NCBI RefSeq assembly: GCF_027587375.1
Contig: NZ_JAMXIC010000001.1
Location: 310,001-374,000 of the forward strand
DNA from: Arthrobacter sp. B2a2-09
Lineage (GTDB): Bacteria; Actinomycetota; Actinomycetes; Actinomycetales; Micrococcaceae
Length of the DNA: 64,000 nucleotides
Direction of reading: 5' to 3'
The translations under genes were made by a program, and so were the position numbers. The notes under the pieces are model-generated. The model worked only from the letters and a program-made list of their open reading frames with translations. It was not told the DNA's origin and ran no database searches. Of the stretch, positions 40,867 to 50,027 are shown one piece after another. Each line of letters opens with the position of its first letter. Within the stretch, counting starts at the first letter, position 1.

Positions 40867-42957
40867 TCACCCATTTCTTCCCTGCGGGCCGCGGGGTCCG
40901 CCAATGTTTCGGGGTCGGCTCCAGAGCCGGAAGAACAAACCCAGAATGAGCGCGGCAACCGCCCCGAGTGCCAATTCGGCAAAAACCGGACCGTTGGACC
41001 CGGTGTATGCCAGGTTGCCAAATGCCGCCGTCGATGCGGCGGGCAAGACCACTGTGGACGACGCCGAGCTCGGCGCGCCGGGTGCTGCCGCCGGGACGGT
41101 GGGCGCGACCGGAGCAATCACGGCAACCGAAGCCGGCGTTCCCGAAGCGGGCAGGAAATATGTGTCGCCTGAGTAGTCCACTTTTATTTCGTGGGTCCCC
41201 GTGGACAGCGCCGGAAGGGTGACAGTGGCCGAGCCGGAGACCAGGGTCACCGCAGGCAGATGGACCTGATCGTCAACTGTCAAAATGATGGATCCGCCAG
41301 GCTGCACCGGAAGCGAACTGCTCGCCGTTATGTTTACCCATACGTCCACGGTTCGGCCTTCGAAGAGGGAAGTTGACGAGGGAGCAAGGAGGACGGTCGG
41401 TCGGGCCCGCGCGGCGTTCACTTGAACCGTGACCGGTTCCGCGGGCCTGAAGTTGGTGTCGCCGTCGTAGCTGAGTTGAACGTTGCGGTTGCCCTCAACC
41501 CAGGGGATGCCCGTGGTGAAGTCACCTTGTGAATCCAGCGGCGCCGTTCCGAGAACGTTGCCGTTCAAACTCAACGTCACGTGCCCCGTGGGCACCGCAG
41601 GAGAAGAAGCGCTCGAAGCAGTCGCGTGCTTCGCGATCGCCGCGGCCATGTCAGCAGACACCGTGCCCGTTATCGTAGCGGGCTTGCTCAGCAGCTCGGC
41701 GGAAACCGTCGTATTGACGATCCGCGTTGAGAGGGGCTGCACGAGTTGGGTCAGGGATGCCGTGGAGGACTGCAATCTGTAGGTATCAGTACCGCGTGGC
41801 CGGTAACTGAATGTGAGGTCGTGGGAACCCGCGGGTAGGTCGATTGCACTGATGTTGGCAGTTCCAGCGGCGTCGACAGGAGCTGTTGCCAGCTCCAGGC
41901 CTGTATTATCCGTGACTGCAACCTCGCCGCTTGGAACCACACTGCCAAGGTCGGAGTTGACGACTGTTGCGACGTAGCCGCCGGGCGTGCCGAAGACGGA
42001 AGGATTCGTCGTCGCCACAACGCTGGTCGTTGTGGCGTAGTCGGGGGTGTACCAGATGCTGACCGAGCCGCTACCCGCGTTGTAGCCCTTGATCACGTTG
42101 CTCGCAGTGGGGTCAACGTAGCTGCTACCACCGCCACCGCCACCGCCTCCGGCGCCGCCTACGCGGCTGCCAAGAGCACCCGAACCACTTAGCCAACCGG
42201 CTCCGCCACCGCCTCCTCCGCCGCCGCTGGACGAGCTGCCGGCTCCGCCACCGCTGGTTCCCGATGCGCCGTTAGGCCCGACTACTCCGGCGTCAGCGCC
42301 AGGTGCCCCGCCCGCACACCAACCGTCGGCCGACTGGCCATTCTGGTTGGCGGCACCGCCTGCACCGCCGTTGCAATTCACGAAAGCAGCCCCGTGGCCT
42401 GCGCCTCCGCCCCCGCCGGCGGCGACAACGAGCGGCGTCCCTTGCCCGTTCACTACCGCACTCGCGCCGCCGCCACCGCCACCCGCAGATCCAGCGAGGG
42501 ATCCGGTACCGCCTGAACCTCCGCGAATGAAACCTAGTCCACCGCCACCTGGGTTATGTCGCGATCCTGTTCCTCCGCCAGGTATTGAAGCATAAATCTT
42601 CAGTGTCTGGCCGGGCGTCACCTGCAGAGTGGCGCGAATGTCGGCCCCTGCTCCGCCAGGACCATCATTGCTCACAACAAAACCCGTGCCAGGAATATTT
42701 ATTGGTCCGCCCCCGCCGCCGGCGGAGCCCCAGGCTCGGACATCGATGGAGCGCACACCGGCCGGCACGATCCATGTGTCTCCATTGACGTTGGCGAAGT
42801 TTAGTTTGGTGGGAGTTGGATCCGGAACGACGAAAGCAGCTGTTGACGCAGCTTGTGCGGGAGGTGCGCTGAGCCCTAGAGCTCCGACGGCGCCCGCGAG
42901 CAGGAAGATGGATAATTGCGCAGCCAACGGCTTGCGGCGTACTGAAGGAGACCTCAT
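40867..42957 (-). CDS. Glycine-rich, Ig-repeat surface protein with LAxTG sortase signal
   Basis: 696 residues. A signal peptide (basic start, hydrophobic core ending A-P-P-A-Q-A-A) is followed by a region of about 200 residues extremely rich in Gly (runs of G with S, A, N), then Ig-like beta-sandwich repeats (V-T-L-S-L-N-G-N-V-L-G-T-A-P-L and V-Q-L-S-Y-D-G-D types), and a C-terminal L-A-Y-T-G, hydrophobic helix and basic tail. LAxTG is the signal of class E sortases of high-GC Gram-positives, so the protein should be wall-anchored. The Gly-rich block is like self-associating lectin/silk-like domains. Probable adhesion or coat role, unproven. Confidence 0.8.
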   Translation of the reverse strand: MRSPSVRRKPLAAQLSIFLLAGAVGALGLSAPPAQAASTAAFVVPDPTPTKLNFANVNGDTWIVPAGVRSIDVRAWGSAGGGGGPINIPGTGFVVSNDGPGGAGADIRATLQVTPGQTLKIYASIPGGGTGSRHNPGGGGLGFIRGGSGGTGSLAGSAGGGGGGASAVVNGQGTPLVVAAGGGGGAGHGAAFVNCNGGAGGAANQNGQSADGWCAGGAPGADAGVVGPNGASGTSGGGAGSSSSGGGGGGGGAGWLSGSGALGSRVGGAGGGGGGGGSSYVDPTASNVIKGYNAGSGSVSIWYTPDYATTTSVVATTNPSVFGTPGGYVATVVNSDLGSVVPSGEVAVTDNTGLELATAPVDAAGTANISAIDLPAGSHDLTFSYRPRGTDTYRLQSSTASLTQLVQPLSTRIVNTTVSAELLSKPATITGTVSADMAAAIAKHATASSASSPAVPTGHVTLSLNGNVLGTAPLDSQGDFTTGIPWVEGNRNVQLSYDGDTNFRPAEPVTVQVNAARARPTVLLAPSSTSLFEGRTVDVWVNITASSSLPVQPGGSIILTVDDQVHLPAVTLVSGSATVTLPALSTGTHEIKVDYSGDTYFLPASGTPASVAVIAPVAPTVPAAAPGAPSSASSTVVLPAASTAAFGNLAYTGSNGPVFAELALGAVAALILGLFFRLWSRPRNIGGPRGPQGRNG

Positions 42958-43036
42958 ACCGGGAACACTAGGTACGGGACGCTGCCGGTCCCTCCCGCGC
43001 GATCAAATACTATTCACAACGAATAGGTGATCTCTC

Positions 43037-43669
43037 TCAGCTGTTCGCCGAAACCGCGGTTCCCAGGCCAAGTGCCGTAAGGATCGCGGCGGAGGTCCGT
43101 TCGAGTGCTTTCGTCACAGATGGCCTCTTCAGCCAGAGAACGGCCTTGGTTGCCACCAAAGACAGGACTCCGAGGTAGAGCATCGAAATTGCGAAGTCGA
43201 TGACTCCGAGCATCATCGTCAGTCCAAGCGATGCGTCCCCCGGAGGTAGGAACTGGGGCACCACAGCGAGGAAAAACAGTCCAACTTTGGGGTTGAGCAT
43301 GCACGAAACAAGTCCTGCGAAGAAGCTTGAGCGCAGTTTGGGGCCCGTCCCAGGGACGTCCTCTTCCTGGCGAGTGGGCTGCCCGCGCCGGCTGTGGATA
43401 AAGGCGCTGATCCCCAGGTAAATCAGATACAGGCCACCGATGATCTTCACTACCCTGTAGGCCTCGGCCGATTGCTCCAGAAGGGCCGCCAAACCAATGC
43501 CGACAAGCCCTGCCCAAAAGATGCTGCCGAGCGAGGAACCGAGACCCGCTGAGAGGCCAGCCTTGACGTTTGACAGGCTGTACCTGAGGACAAGGAAGGA
43601 GTCGGGGCCTGGAGTGAGGGCCAAAATCGCGCACAACCCGACGAACGCCGCAAGTGAACTCAGAGTCAT
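43037..43669 (-). CDS. LysE/RhtB family amino-acid exporter
   Basis: 210 residues with five to six helices. The N-terminal L-T-P-G-P-D-S-F-L-V-L-R-Y is the LysE/RhtB signature, and S-S-L-G-S-I-F-W-A-G and C-M-L-N-P-K-V-G-L-F-F follow in the usual places. Exports an amino acid or homoserine-like compound by proton exchange; the specific substrate cannot be read. Monocistronic. Confidence 0.9.
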   Translation of the reverse strand: MTLSSLAAFVGLCAILALTPGPDSFLVLRYSLSNVKAGLSAGLGSSLGSIFWAGLVGIGLAALLEQSAEAYRVVKIIGGLYLIYLGISAFIHSRRGQPTRQEEDVPGTGPKLRSSFFAGLVSCMLNPKVGLFFLAVVPQFLPPGDASLGLTMMLGVIDFAISMLYLGVLSLVATKAVLWLKRPSVTKALERTSAAILTALGLGTAVSANS

Positions 43670-43787
43670 GTTCCCATTGAATCATTGCGTGGCATCTCCA
43701 CTGGGTACCGGGGGCCTCACCGAGCCTTCCCAGAGCCCCCAGCTACAATGGGGCCGTCCGTATTTCCCCTGGAGAGGTAGTTCCCTT

Positions 43788-45314
43788 TTGGTCACTCGCC
43801 CCGATGCACCCAGCCCGGAGTCGGGCCAGTCACCCCCTGTTGCCTACCCGGGCCAGGGAAAACTGGCTGCCCGCAGCCGGCGGTTCAGCTTCCGCCGTGC
43901 ACCTCGCTGGTTCAAAATCACCAGCGCCGCGGTGGCTGTCTTGCTGATCGCAGTCATCGCGTTCGGAGGGTATTGGGTATGGCGCCTTCAGTCCAACATC
44001 TCATCATCCGCACTCGGCGCCGGAGGCGTCAGGACCGAAGGGCCGGTGGACGACAGCAAGGACCGGCTTCAAATCCTGATTCTGGGAACTGACACCAGGA
44101 GTGGGAAGAACGGGCAGTTCGGCACCACCGACCAATCCTCCGGCTACGGCCAATCCGACGTCATGATGTTGCTGGATATTTCCGCGGACAACAACCATGT
44201 CAACGTCATCAGCCTCCCCCGGGACTTGTTGGTCGACGTTCCGGCCTGTACTGACAGCAAAACCGGAAAGCAATACCCCGAACGTCAAAATGCCATGATC
44301 AACAGTGCGATGGCTGAGGCCGGCATCGGCTGCGCTGTTGACACTGTCAACAAGCTCACGGGTTTGGAGGTTGACCACTTCATGATGGCCGACTTCAACG
44401 CCGTGACCGAGCTTTCCAAGGCCGTCGGCGGCGTCGACGTCTGCGTGAGCTCTGCAGTCAACGACCCCGACTCCGGGCTGCATTTGCCCAAGGGCACCTC
44501 GCAGGTGGAAGGCGACCAGGCCCTGGCCTTCCTGCGCACCCGCCATGCATTCACCGACGGCGGGGACCTTGGACGGATCAAGGCCCAGCAATCGTTCCTT
44601 GGTTCCCTCGTACGGAAGCTCAAGGCTGATGGAACGCTGGGAAACCCCCAGAAGATGCTGAGTATCGCTGATACGGTGACCCAAAACCTCACTGTTGACA
44701 GTGGACTCGCTTCGGTTCCGGCCCTGTTGACCATCGCCGGCAGGCTCAAGAACATTGACCCGGCCAAGGTCAACTTCATCACCGTGCCCAACGTCCCGGC
44801 CGCATCCGATCCCAACCGGCTCGACCTCGACCAACCGGCGGCGGGCAACTTCTTTGCTGCCCTGACAAAGAGTGCCGACCTCAGCCAGCCCGCAGCCAGC
44901 GCCGCGGCCTCCCCTGCTCCATCCACGGAAGCTCCGAAAGCCGTATACAACAAGGCGCTTCAACCGATCACCGTCGCCAATGGAACGGGCGTGACCGGCA
45001 GGAGCCAGGAGATCGGATCGCTTCTCTCCGCCGGAGGATTCACGAAACTGGCCAAGATCCAAGCCGATGCCAGGCCACAGACAATGGTCTACTACGGTGC
45101 AGGCTTTGCCGATGTTGCCGCCGACGTCGCCGCGATGTTCGGGTTGCCGGCGACGAGTGTGCAGCAGGTAGCAAGTGTCCAGGGAGTCCAGCTCTACGCC
45201 GGGCAGGACTTCGCCACCGGGGACAAGCCGACACTTCCGGCCCCCAAGCCCAACGATGTGGTTGCTCAGACCGCCCAAGACCAGACCTGCCAGACAACCA
45301 ATCCGGCCGGATAG
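43788..45314 (+). CDS. LytR-CpsA-Psr (LCP) family cell-wall glycopolymer transferase
   Basis: About 508 residues. I choose the TTG at 43788 because GGAGAGG stands about ten bases upstream; the longer frame lacks support. Short cytoplasmic N-terminus, one membrane helix near residue 50 (A-V-A-V-L-L-I-A-V-I-A-F-G), the LCP domain with its arginine/aspartate motifs (L-I-L-G-T-D-T-R, S-L-P-R-D-L-L-V, R-T-R-H), and a C-terminal LytR_C domain (V-A-N-G-T-G-V-T-G). It attaches teichoic-acid-like polymers or arabinogalactan-type chains to peptidoglycan outside the membrane. Confidence 0.88.
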   Translation: MVTRPDAPSPESGQSPPVAYPGQGKLAARSRRFSFRRAPRWFKITSAAVAVLLIAVIAFGGYWVWRLQSNISSSALGAGGVRTEGPVDDSKDRLQILILGTDTRSGKNGQFGTTDQSSGYGQSDVMMLLDISADNNHVNVISLPRDLLVDVPACTDSKTGKQYPERQNAMINSAMAEAGIGCAVDTVNKLTGLEVDHFMMADFNAVTELSKAVGGVDVCVSSAVNDPDSGLHLPKGTSQVEGDQALAFLRTRHAFTDGGDLGRIKAQQSFLGSLVRKLKADGTLGNPQKMLSIADTVTQNLTVDSGLASVPALLTIAGRLKNIDPAKVNFITVPNVPAASDPNRLDLDQPAAGNFFAALTKSADLSQPAASAAASPAPSTEAPKAVYNKALQPITVANGTGVTGRSQEIGSLLSAGGFTKLAKIQADARPQTMVYYGAGFADVAADVAAMFGLPATSVQQVASVQGVQLYAGQDFATGDKPTLPAPKPNDVVAQTAQDQTCQTTNPAG

Positions 45315-45325
45315 CCGGAAGGCAG

Positions 45326-45365
45326 AGCGCCCTCCGTCCCGCATTGCGCGGCGGAGGGCGCTTTT
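45326..45365. terminator. Terminator after the LCP gene
   Basis: Arms AGCGCCCTCCG / CGGAGGGCGCT followed by TTT, 11 bases after the stop codon. It also lies just downstream of the convergent VOC gene and may serve both. Confidence 0.8.
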
Positions 45366-45375
45366 CGTTGTCGTG

Positions 45376-45795
45376 TTACTGAGGCTGCTCTCCCGAAACG
45401 TTGACCAGCCAGGCAATGCCGAACCTGTCAGTCAGCATTCCGAAAATGTCCCCCCACGGCGCCTTCTCCATCGGCACGGTGACCGTCCCGCCATCGGCTA
45501 GTCCGTCCCAGTAGCCCCGAAGTTCTGCTTCGTCGTCGCCGCTGAGCGACACCGAGATGTTGTTTCCCGGGCTGTAATCCATGCTGTTGGGGGTGTCTGC
45601 GGCCATCAGCAGCAATCCGTTGTCTGTCTTGAGAGCCGCGTGCATGATCTTGTCGCTTTCGGCGGGGTCTTCGCTCGCGTGGAACTCCGCGAAGGTGCTT
45701 TGGGTCAGCTCGCCTCCGAAGACCGACTGGTAGAAGGCCATGGCCTCCTTGGCGTTGTCCCGAAAGCTGATGTAGGGGTTGAGGTTCGTGGTCAT
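45376..45795 (-). CDS. VOC family protein (PhnB-like)
   Basis: 139 residues from the ATG at 45795 (M-T-T-N-L-N-P-Y-I-S-F), the family's standard start; the frame extends to 45939 without support. One glyoxalase/bleomycin-resistance-type beta-alpha-beta repeat pair with F-Y-Q-S-V-F-G-G, K-I-M-H-A and W-G-D-I-F-G-M-L-T-D-R-F-G-I. PhnB-like proteins are widespread; the reaction is usually unknown. Confidence 0.85.
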   Translation of the reverse strand: MTTNLNPYISFRDNAKEAMAFYQSVFGGELTQSTFAEFHASEDPAESDKIMHAALKTDNGLLLMAADTPNSMDYSPGNNISVSLSGDDEAELRGYWDGLADGGTVTVPMEKAPWGDIFGMLTDRFGIAWLVNVSGEQPQ

Positions 45796-45913
45796 TACAT
45801 GGCTCCTCAGTGTTTGGGGCAGCGCGATCAGCTGCCTTTTCGTCATGCTAACAGCGCCGGCCGGGACCATCCACAGCCAATTTATTCTTGCCCGACGGCG
45901 GCTGTCCCGCCTC

Positions 45914-46288
45914 CTAGCTTCCGCTTGCCTCGCGGCCAACCAGGCCCACTGTGTTGCCCTCGCTGTCCTCTATGAAGGCCATCCATTCATCGGTTCCAGC
46001 TGGTCCGAGGCTCCCGTCGACGTGGCTGTAGATCAATTGTGGTTCCTGGACGATCTTTGATCCTGAGGCGCGGAGTTCTTCAACACACGGCCGGAGATTG
46101 GCTACGTCGAGGTAGATCAGCGACGACGGAGCGCCTCGATCCAGGAGAAGCCGGACGCCGTCGAGATCGAAGAAGAGCAAGCCGGGAGGATCGAATTTTC
46201 CGGTCGGTTCACTGCCCAGCAGCCGCGAGTAGAACGCCGATGCCCTGTTGAGGTCCACCGCCCGCTGGGCAACTTGGATCAACTTCAT
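45914..46288 (-). CDS. VOC family (glyoxalase-like) protein
   Basis: 124 residues. The paired-beta-alpha motif (R-A-V-D-L-N-R-A-S-A-F-Y, L-L-F-F-D-L-D-G-V-R-L-L-L) and the late A-F-I-E-D-S-E-G-N-T-V-G-L are typical glyoxalase-superfamily features with probable metal ligands. Same strand as the other VOC gene about 120 bases downstream, possibly co-transcribed. Substrate unknown. Confidence 0.85.
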   Translation of the reverse strand: MKLIQVAQRAVDLNRASAFYSRLLGSEPTGKFDPPGLLFFDLDGVRLLLDRGAPSSLIYLDVANLRPCVEELRASGSKIVQEPQLIYSHVDGSLGPAGTDEWMAFIEDSEGNTVGLVGREASGS

Positions 46289-46441
46289 GTTTTACCTCCC
46301 GGAATTGGCGTCGCTTCAAGTGTGGTAGCCACATCTTCCGCAGTCCACGGTGCTGGTTCAAGAGTCGGGTGGCACCTCTTTGGTACAAGGTGCGGGACCC
46401 TCGGTTCGAGTTCGGCATCAGTGCGGGATAGTGTCGTTTCC

Positions 46442-46840
46442 ATGCCTGCTGCAAAATCGACCCTGGTCCGCACTGCCCTCATCGCCGGACTGGCCGACGC
46501 CATTCTCATTCTTGTTTTCGCGGCCATCGGCCGCGACGCGCACCAGCGCGCTGACGTCCTGACCGGGGTCTTTTCCACGGCCTGGCCGTTTCTTGCGGGC
46601 GCGGCGATCGGCTGGCTCGCCGTGAAGGTCTGGCGGGCACCCTTCCGGACCTGGCCTGCCGGCGTCGCCGTGTGGATTGGAACCGTGGCCGGGGGCATGC
46701 TTCTGCGTGTGGCCACCGGACAGACCGTGGTGATCGCGTTCATTATTGTCGCCCTCATCAGCCTGGCGATCCTGCTGCTTGGCTACCGCGCTGTGATCGC
46801 CCTCGTGGTGCGGGTCCGTCGTCGGAGTCGCCAGTCCTAA
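46442..46840 (+). CDS. DUF3054 family membrane protein
   Basis: 132 residues from ATG 46442 with four hydrophobic helices, an early A-D-A-I-L-I-L-V-F-A-A-I-G-R and W-P-F-L-A-G-A-A-I-G-W, characteristic of the small actinobacterial DUF3054 family. Integral membrane, function unknown. The ORF opens at 46274, but the upstream part overlaps the divergent VOC gene and lacks a ribosome site. Confidence 0.82.
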   Translation: MPAAKSTLVRTALIAGLADAILILVFAAIGRDAHQRADVLTGVFSTAWPFLAGAAIGWLAVKVWRAPFRTWPAGVAVWIGTVAGGMLLRVATGQTVVIAFIIVALISLAILLLGYRAVIALVVRVRRRSRQS

Positions 46841-46901
46841 GCACCCGCCGATGCACTAGGCTTGCTACGTCCACTGCTGCACTTCGGAAAGGCTGCCCCC
46901 A

Positions 46902-47183
46902 GTGATCACCGCTTTTGTCCTGATCAAGACCGACGCTTCACGTATCCCGGAGACGGCCGAGGAGATCTCCGCCATCCAAGGGATCAGCGAGGTCTACTCC
47001 GTCACAGGTGAATGGGACCTTATTGCCGTGGCGCGCGTGGCGAAGCATGAGGAATTGGCCGACGTCATCGCCGACAAACTCTCCAAGATTCCCGCAGTGG
47101 TTCACACCACCACGCACATCGCCTTCCGCGCTTACTCCCAGCATGACCTGGATGCCGCTTTTTCGCTGGGCTTCGAGCAGTAA
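46902..47183 (+). CDS. Lrp/AsnC ligand-binding (RAM) domain protein
   Basis: 93 residues from GTG 46902 with GGAAAGG upstream. This is a stand-alone RAM domain (A-F-V-L-I-K-T, V-Y-S-V-T-G-E-W-D-L-I-A-V, T-H-I-A-F-R-A-Y) without the helix-turn-helix of full Lrp proteins. Such proteins bind amino acids and may modulate larger Lrp regulators. It lies convergent to trpD, a placement I recall as conserved in related genera. Confidence 0.85.
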   Translation: MITAFVLIKTDASRIPETAEEISAIQGISEVYSVTGEWDLIAVARVAKHEELADVIADKLSKIPAVVHTTTHIAFRAYSQHDLDAAFSLGFEQ

Positions 47184-47206
47184 CCGCCGGGGTCCTGGGG
47201 CCTCGC

Positions 47207-48268
47207 CTACCTTTGGCTGAGTCCGACCCACGTGTCGAGGACCCGGGTAGCTGCTCCTGAATCAATGGATTCCGCAGTCAGCAGCCAGGCCGACTTCATT
47301 CGGTCCAGGAACGGTCCGTCGGCAGCAGTGTCGAAGGCCACCAAGCCTGCGGCGGCATTGAGCAATACGGCATCCCGGACCGGGCCCGGTTTCCCGTCAA
47401 GTATTTCGCGTACGACGGCGGCATTCGCCCCGGCGTTGCCGCCTCGAAGATCGGCGACGGTCGCCGCAGCGATCCCAAGATCTGCTGGCGAGAACCGCTG
47501 CTCGGTGACTTGCCCGTTCCTGATTTCCCACACCGTGGATGGACCTGTGGTGGTGAGTTCATCGAGGCCGTCTTCCCCGCGGAACACCAGTCCGCGACTC
47601 CCCCGACGCGCCAAGACCCCGGCGATCAGGGGAGCCATGGTGGCGTTGGCAACACCTACGGCTGAAGCCTGGACATGGGCCGGGTTGGTCATTGGTCCCA
47701 GGAAGTTGAATGCCGTGGGTACACCAAGTTCCGCCCGCACAACACCGGTATGCCGGAATGACGGGTGGAACACCTGGGCGAAACAAAAGGTAATTCCTGC
47801 CTCTTCGGCGTTGCTGGCTACGCGCTCAATCGGCAAGTCGAGCCTGACGCCCAGGGCTTCCAGGACATCAGCGGAGCCCGACGACGACGATGCCGCCCGG
47901 TTCCCGTGTTTTACGACGCGCGCTCCCGCGCCCGCTGCCACAAGGGCGGCCATCGTAGAGATGTTGACGGTGTTGAGTTGATCGCCGCCGGTGCCCACGA
48001 TGTCAAGCTTTTCGCCCGGAATGCTCAGGGGATTAGCGTTTGACAGCATCGCCTCGACCAGTCCTGTGACTTCATCCACCGTTTCCCCTTTGGCGCGCAG
48101 GGCAACCAGGAAACCGGCAATCTGGGAAGGGGCGGCTTCCCCGGACATGATCGTGTTCATGGCCCATGCCGTGTTCTCGACCGAGAGGTCGTGCCCCTTG
48201 ATCAATGCGGAGATGAGTCCGGGCCACGAGTTGCTTGCCTGCTGTGCAGATGCCTGTGAAGTCACCAC
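47207..48268 (-). CDS. trpD: Anthranilate phosphoribosyltransferase
   Basis: 353 residues. The PRPP-binding glycine-rich loop [14 protein letters not shown] near residue 90, the K-H-G-N-R-A-A-S-S motif and the following [11 protein letters not shown] identify TrpD. It transfers phosphoribose from PRPP to anthranilate in tryptophan synthesis. Starts at one of two tandem GTG codons (48268 or 48265) with a weak ribosome site. Stands alone, divergent from ctaE, outside any trp operon. Confidence 0.95.
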   Translation of the reverse strand: MVTSQASAQQASNSWPGLISALIKGHDLSVENTAWAMNTIMSGEAAPSQIAGFLVALRAKGETVDEVTGLVEAMLSNANPLSIPGEKLDIVGTGGDQLNTVNISTMAALVAAGAGARVVKHGNRAASSSSGSADVLEALGVRLDLPIERVASNAEEAGITFCFAQVFHPSFRHTGVVRAELGVPTAFNFLGPMTNPAHVQASAVGVANATMAPLIAGVLARRGSRGLVFRGEDGLDELTTTGPSTVWEIRNGQVTEQRFSPADLGIAAATVADLRGGNAGANAAVVREILDGKPGPVRDAVLLNAAAGLVAFDTAADGPFLDRMKSAWLLTAESIDSGAATRVLDTWVGLSQR

Positions 48269-48377
48269 TTGATGCTATCGATCCACCCTGCTCTATGACC
48301 AATGCGAACGACGTCGGGAACTTTTCCGCGCGAATTCGCGTGTTTGTAGAAAAAGTCTCCCCAAATGGCGGTTCGCA

Positions 48378-48407
48378 TTGGGAAGTCCGGACTTTTACAG
48401 ACATAAT
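48378..48407 (+). promoter_or_regulatory. Candidate promoter of ctaE, leaderless transcript
   Basis: TTGGGA (48378) and CATAAT (48402) are separated by 18 bases, and the GTG start lies seven bases after the -10 box, where transcription should begin. No ribosome site precedes the GTG. The palindrome CGCGAATTCGCG at 48329-48340 stands upstream and may bind a regulator. Confidence 0.5.
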
Positions 48408-48413
48408 GTCCTT

Positions 48414-49052
48414 GTGACATCTGCGACCCATGCCCCCAGTACCCCGGCGCACCCGACGCTGAATCGCCCCAATTTGGTTTCCGTTGGAACCGTTGTGTGG
48501 CTTTCCAGTGAGTTGATGTTCTTCGCCGGTCTCTTCGCCATGTACTTCACGCTGCGCTCCACGTCAGGTGCGTTGTGGGCGGAAGAAACCGGCAAGCTCA
48601 ACTTCCCGTTTGCGCTTGTAAACACGATCGTCCTTGTGTCAAGTTCCTTTACTTGCCAGATGGGCGTCTTCGCTGCCGAGCGACTTGAGCCGCGCCGTCG
48701 AGGTGGTGTGTTTCAGCTCACCCGCTGGGGCATGAACGAATGGTTCATCCTGACGTTCATCATGGGCGCCTTCTTCGTTGCCGGTCAGACCACCGAATAC
48801 GCAATGCTTGTGTCCGAGCACGTTACGCTCTCGGCCAACGCCTACGGTTCCTCGTTCTACATGACAACCGGCTTCCACGGCCTCCACGTCATCGGTGGCC
48901 TCATCGCCTTCCTGTTCATCATTGGCCGTGCGTACGCCGCCAAGAAGTTCGGACACTTTGAAGCGACCTCAGCAATCGTCACCTCGTACTACTGGCACTT
49001 CGTGGATGTTGTGTGGATTGGCCTCTTCCTGGTCATCTACGTCCTGAAGTAG
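48414..49052 (+). CDS. ctaE: Cytochrome c oxidase subunit III
   Basis: 212 residues from GTG 48414 (a TTG at 48378 is in frame but lies inside the promoter). Five membrane helices with the subunit III motifs [18 protein letters not shown] and [10 protein letters not shown]. It is part of the aa3-type oxidase whose subunits I, II and IV are encoded 6 kb away. Heads the ctaE-qcrC-qcrA-qcrB operon, the standard actinobacterial arrangement for the bc1-aa3 supercomplex. Confidence 0.96.
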   Translation: MTSATHAPSTPAHPTLNRPNLVSVGTVVWLSSELMFFAGLFAMYFTLRSTSGALWAEETGKLNFPFALVNTIVLVSSSFTCQMGVFAAERLEPRRRGGVFQLTRWGMNEWFILTFIMGAFFVAGQTTEYAMLVSEHVTLSANAYGSSFYMTTGFHGLHVIGGLIAFLFIIGRAYAAKKFGHFEATSAIVTSYYWHFVDVVWIGLFLVIYVLK

Positions 49053-49139
49053 CCCGGCACTGACTCTTGTCCACAAGAGGATGAATTTTAAAGAAGCGGC
49101 TCGCGGAGCCGACGCAGGATCGAATAAAGGAACCACCAC

Positions 49140-49928
49140 GTGAAGGCACTCTCGCAGAAGCGACGTCATCCACTGGCAGCCATTGCGCTGCTGCTGATGG
49201 GACTCCTCGTCACTGGTGGGCTTTACGCCGTTGCCACAACGGTCAACCAGGCGAAGGCAGACACCACTACCTTCAGCGCCAGCGACGCACAAGAAGGCGG
49301 CAAGCTCTTTGCGGCCAACTGCGCCACCTGCCACGGCATGGGCGCCAGCGGAACCAAGGACGCCCCCTCGCTGGTCGGCGTGGGCGCTGCTGCAGTTGAC
49401 TTCCAGGTTGGCACCGGCCGTATGCCCATGCAGATGAACGGACCCCAGGCCCAGGAAAAGCCGCGGCAGTTCAACGACCAGCAGACGCAGCAGCTGGCGG
49501 CTTACGTCGCCTCGCTCGGCGCTGGCCCGGCCATTCCCGATGCATCATTGCTTGACGAAAAGGGAGATGCCGCCAAAGGTGGCGAGCTCTTCCGCGTGAA
49601 CTGCGCGATGTGCCACAACGCCGCAGCGGCTGGCGGTGCCTTGACCCGTGGAAAGTTCGCTCCGGCATTGGCCGGCGTCACGGGCCAGCACATCTACGAA
49701 GCCATGGCCACTGGTCCGCAGAACATGCCTGTCTTCAACGACGCCAACATCTCTCCTGAGGGCAAGCGCGACATCATCACCTTCCTCAAGACGATCGAAG
49801 CCAACGGTTCGCCGGGTGGCGCCGACCTCGGATCCCTGGGTCCGGTTTCCGAAGGTCTCTTCGTCTGGGTTGCAGGCCTCGGCGTCATCATCGCCTTCAC
49901 TATCTGGCTGACGTCGCGCACGTCCTAG
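49140..49928 (+). CDS. qcrC: Di-haem cytochrome c subunit of the bc1 complex
   Basis: 262 residues from GTG 49140 (AAAGGA about nine bases upstream). An N-terminal helix, two cytochrome c domains with haem motifs C-A-T-C-H (near residue 61) and C-A-M-C-H (near 156), and a C-terminal membrane helix. In actinobacteria this protein passes electrons from the Rieske centre straight to oxidase subunit II, replacing soluble cytochrome c. Confidence 0.96.
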   Translation: MKALSQKRRHPLAAIALLLMGLLVTGGLYAVATTVNQAKADTTTFSASDAQEGGKLFAANCATCHGMGASGTKDAPSLVGVGAAAVDFQVGTGRMPMQMNGPQAQEKPRQFNDQQTQQLAAYVASLGAGPAIPDASLLDEKGDAAKGGELFRVNCAMCHNAAAAGGALTRGKFAPALAGVTGQHIYEAMATGPQNMPVFNDANISPEGKRDIITFLKTIEANGSPGGADLGSLGPVSEGLFVWVAGLGVIIAFTIWLTSRTS

Positions 49929-49949
49929 GCCAGCGCACTACAAGAGCTT

Positions 49950-49971
49950 CTGCTGTCCCCACAGCAGTTTT
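49950..49971 (+). terminator. Hairpin with T-run inside the operon (attenuator-like)
   Basis: CTGCTGT / ACAGCAG with loop CCCC, followed by TTTT, between qcrC and qcrA. It may lower qcrAB transcription or stabilise the upstream mRNA end. Confidence 0.5.
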
Positions 49972-50027
49972 GAATTGAACATTAACCCGGTTACGGCCGG
50001 GACAACGAGAGAAGGATGAGGCGAATT

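Noticed and set aside
42115..42530. Simple-sequence repeat in the surface-protein gene
   Set aside because: It is codon repetition from the glycine-rich domain, in frame throughout, not a separate DNA element.
44004..45416. 470-codon minus-strand frame opposite the LCP gene
   Set aside because: Shadow frame; the LCP protein on the plus strand has clear family motifs.
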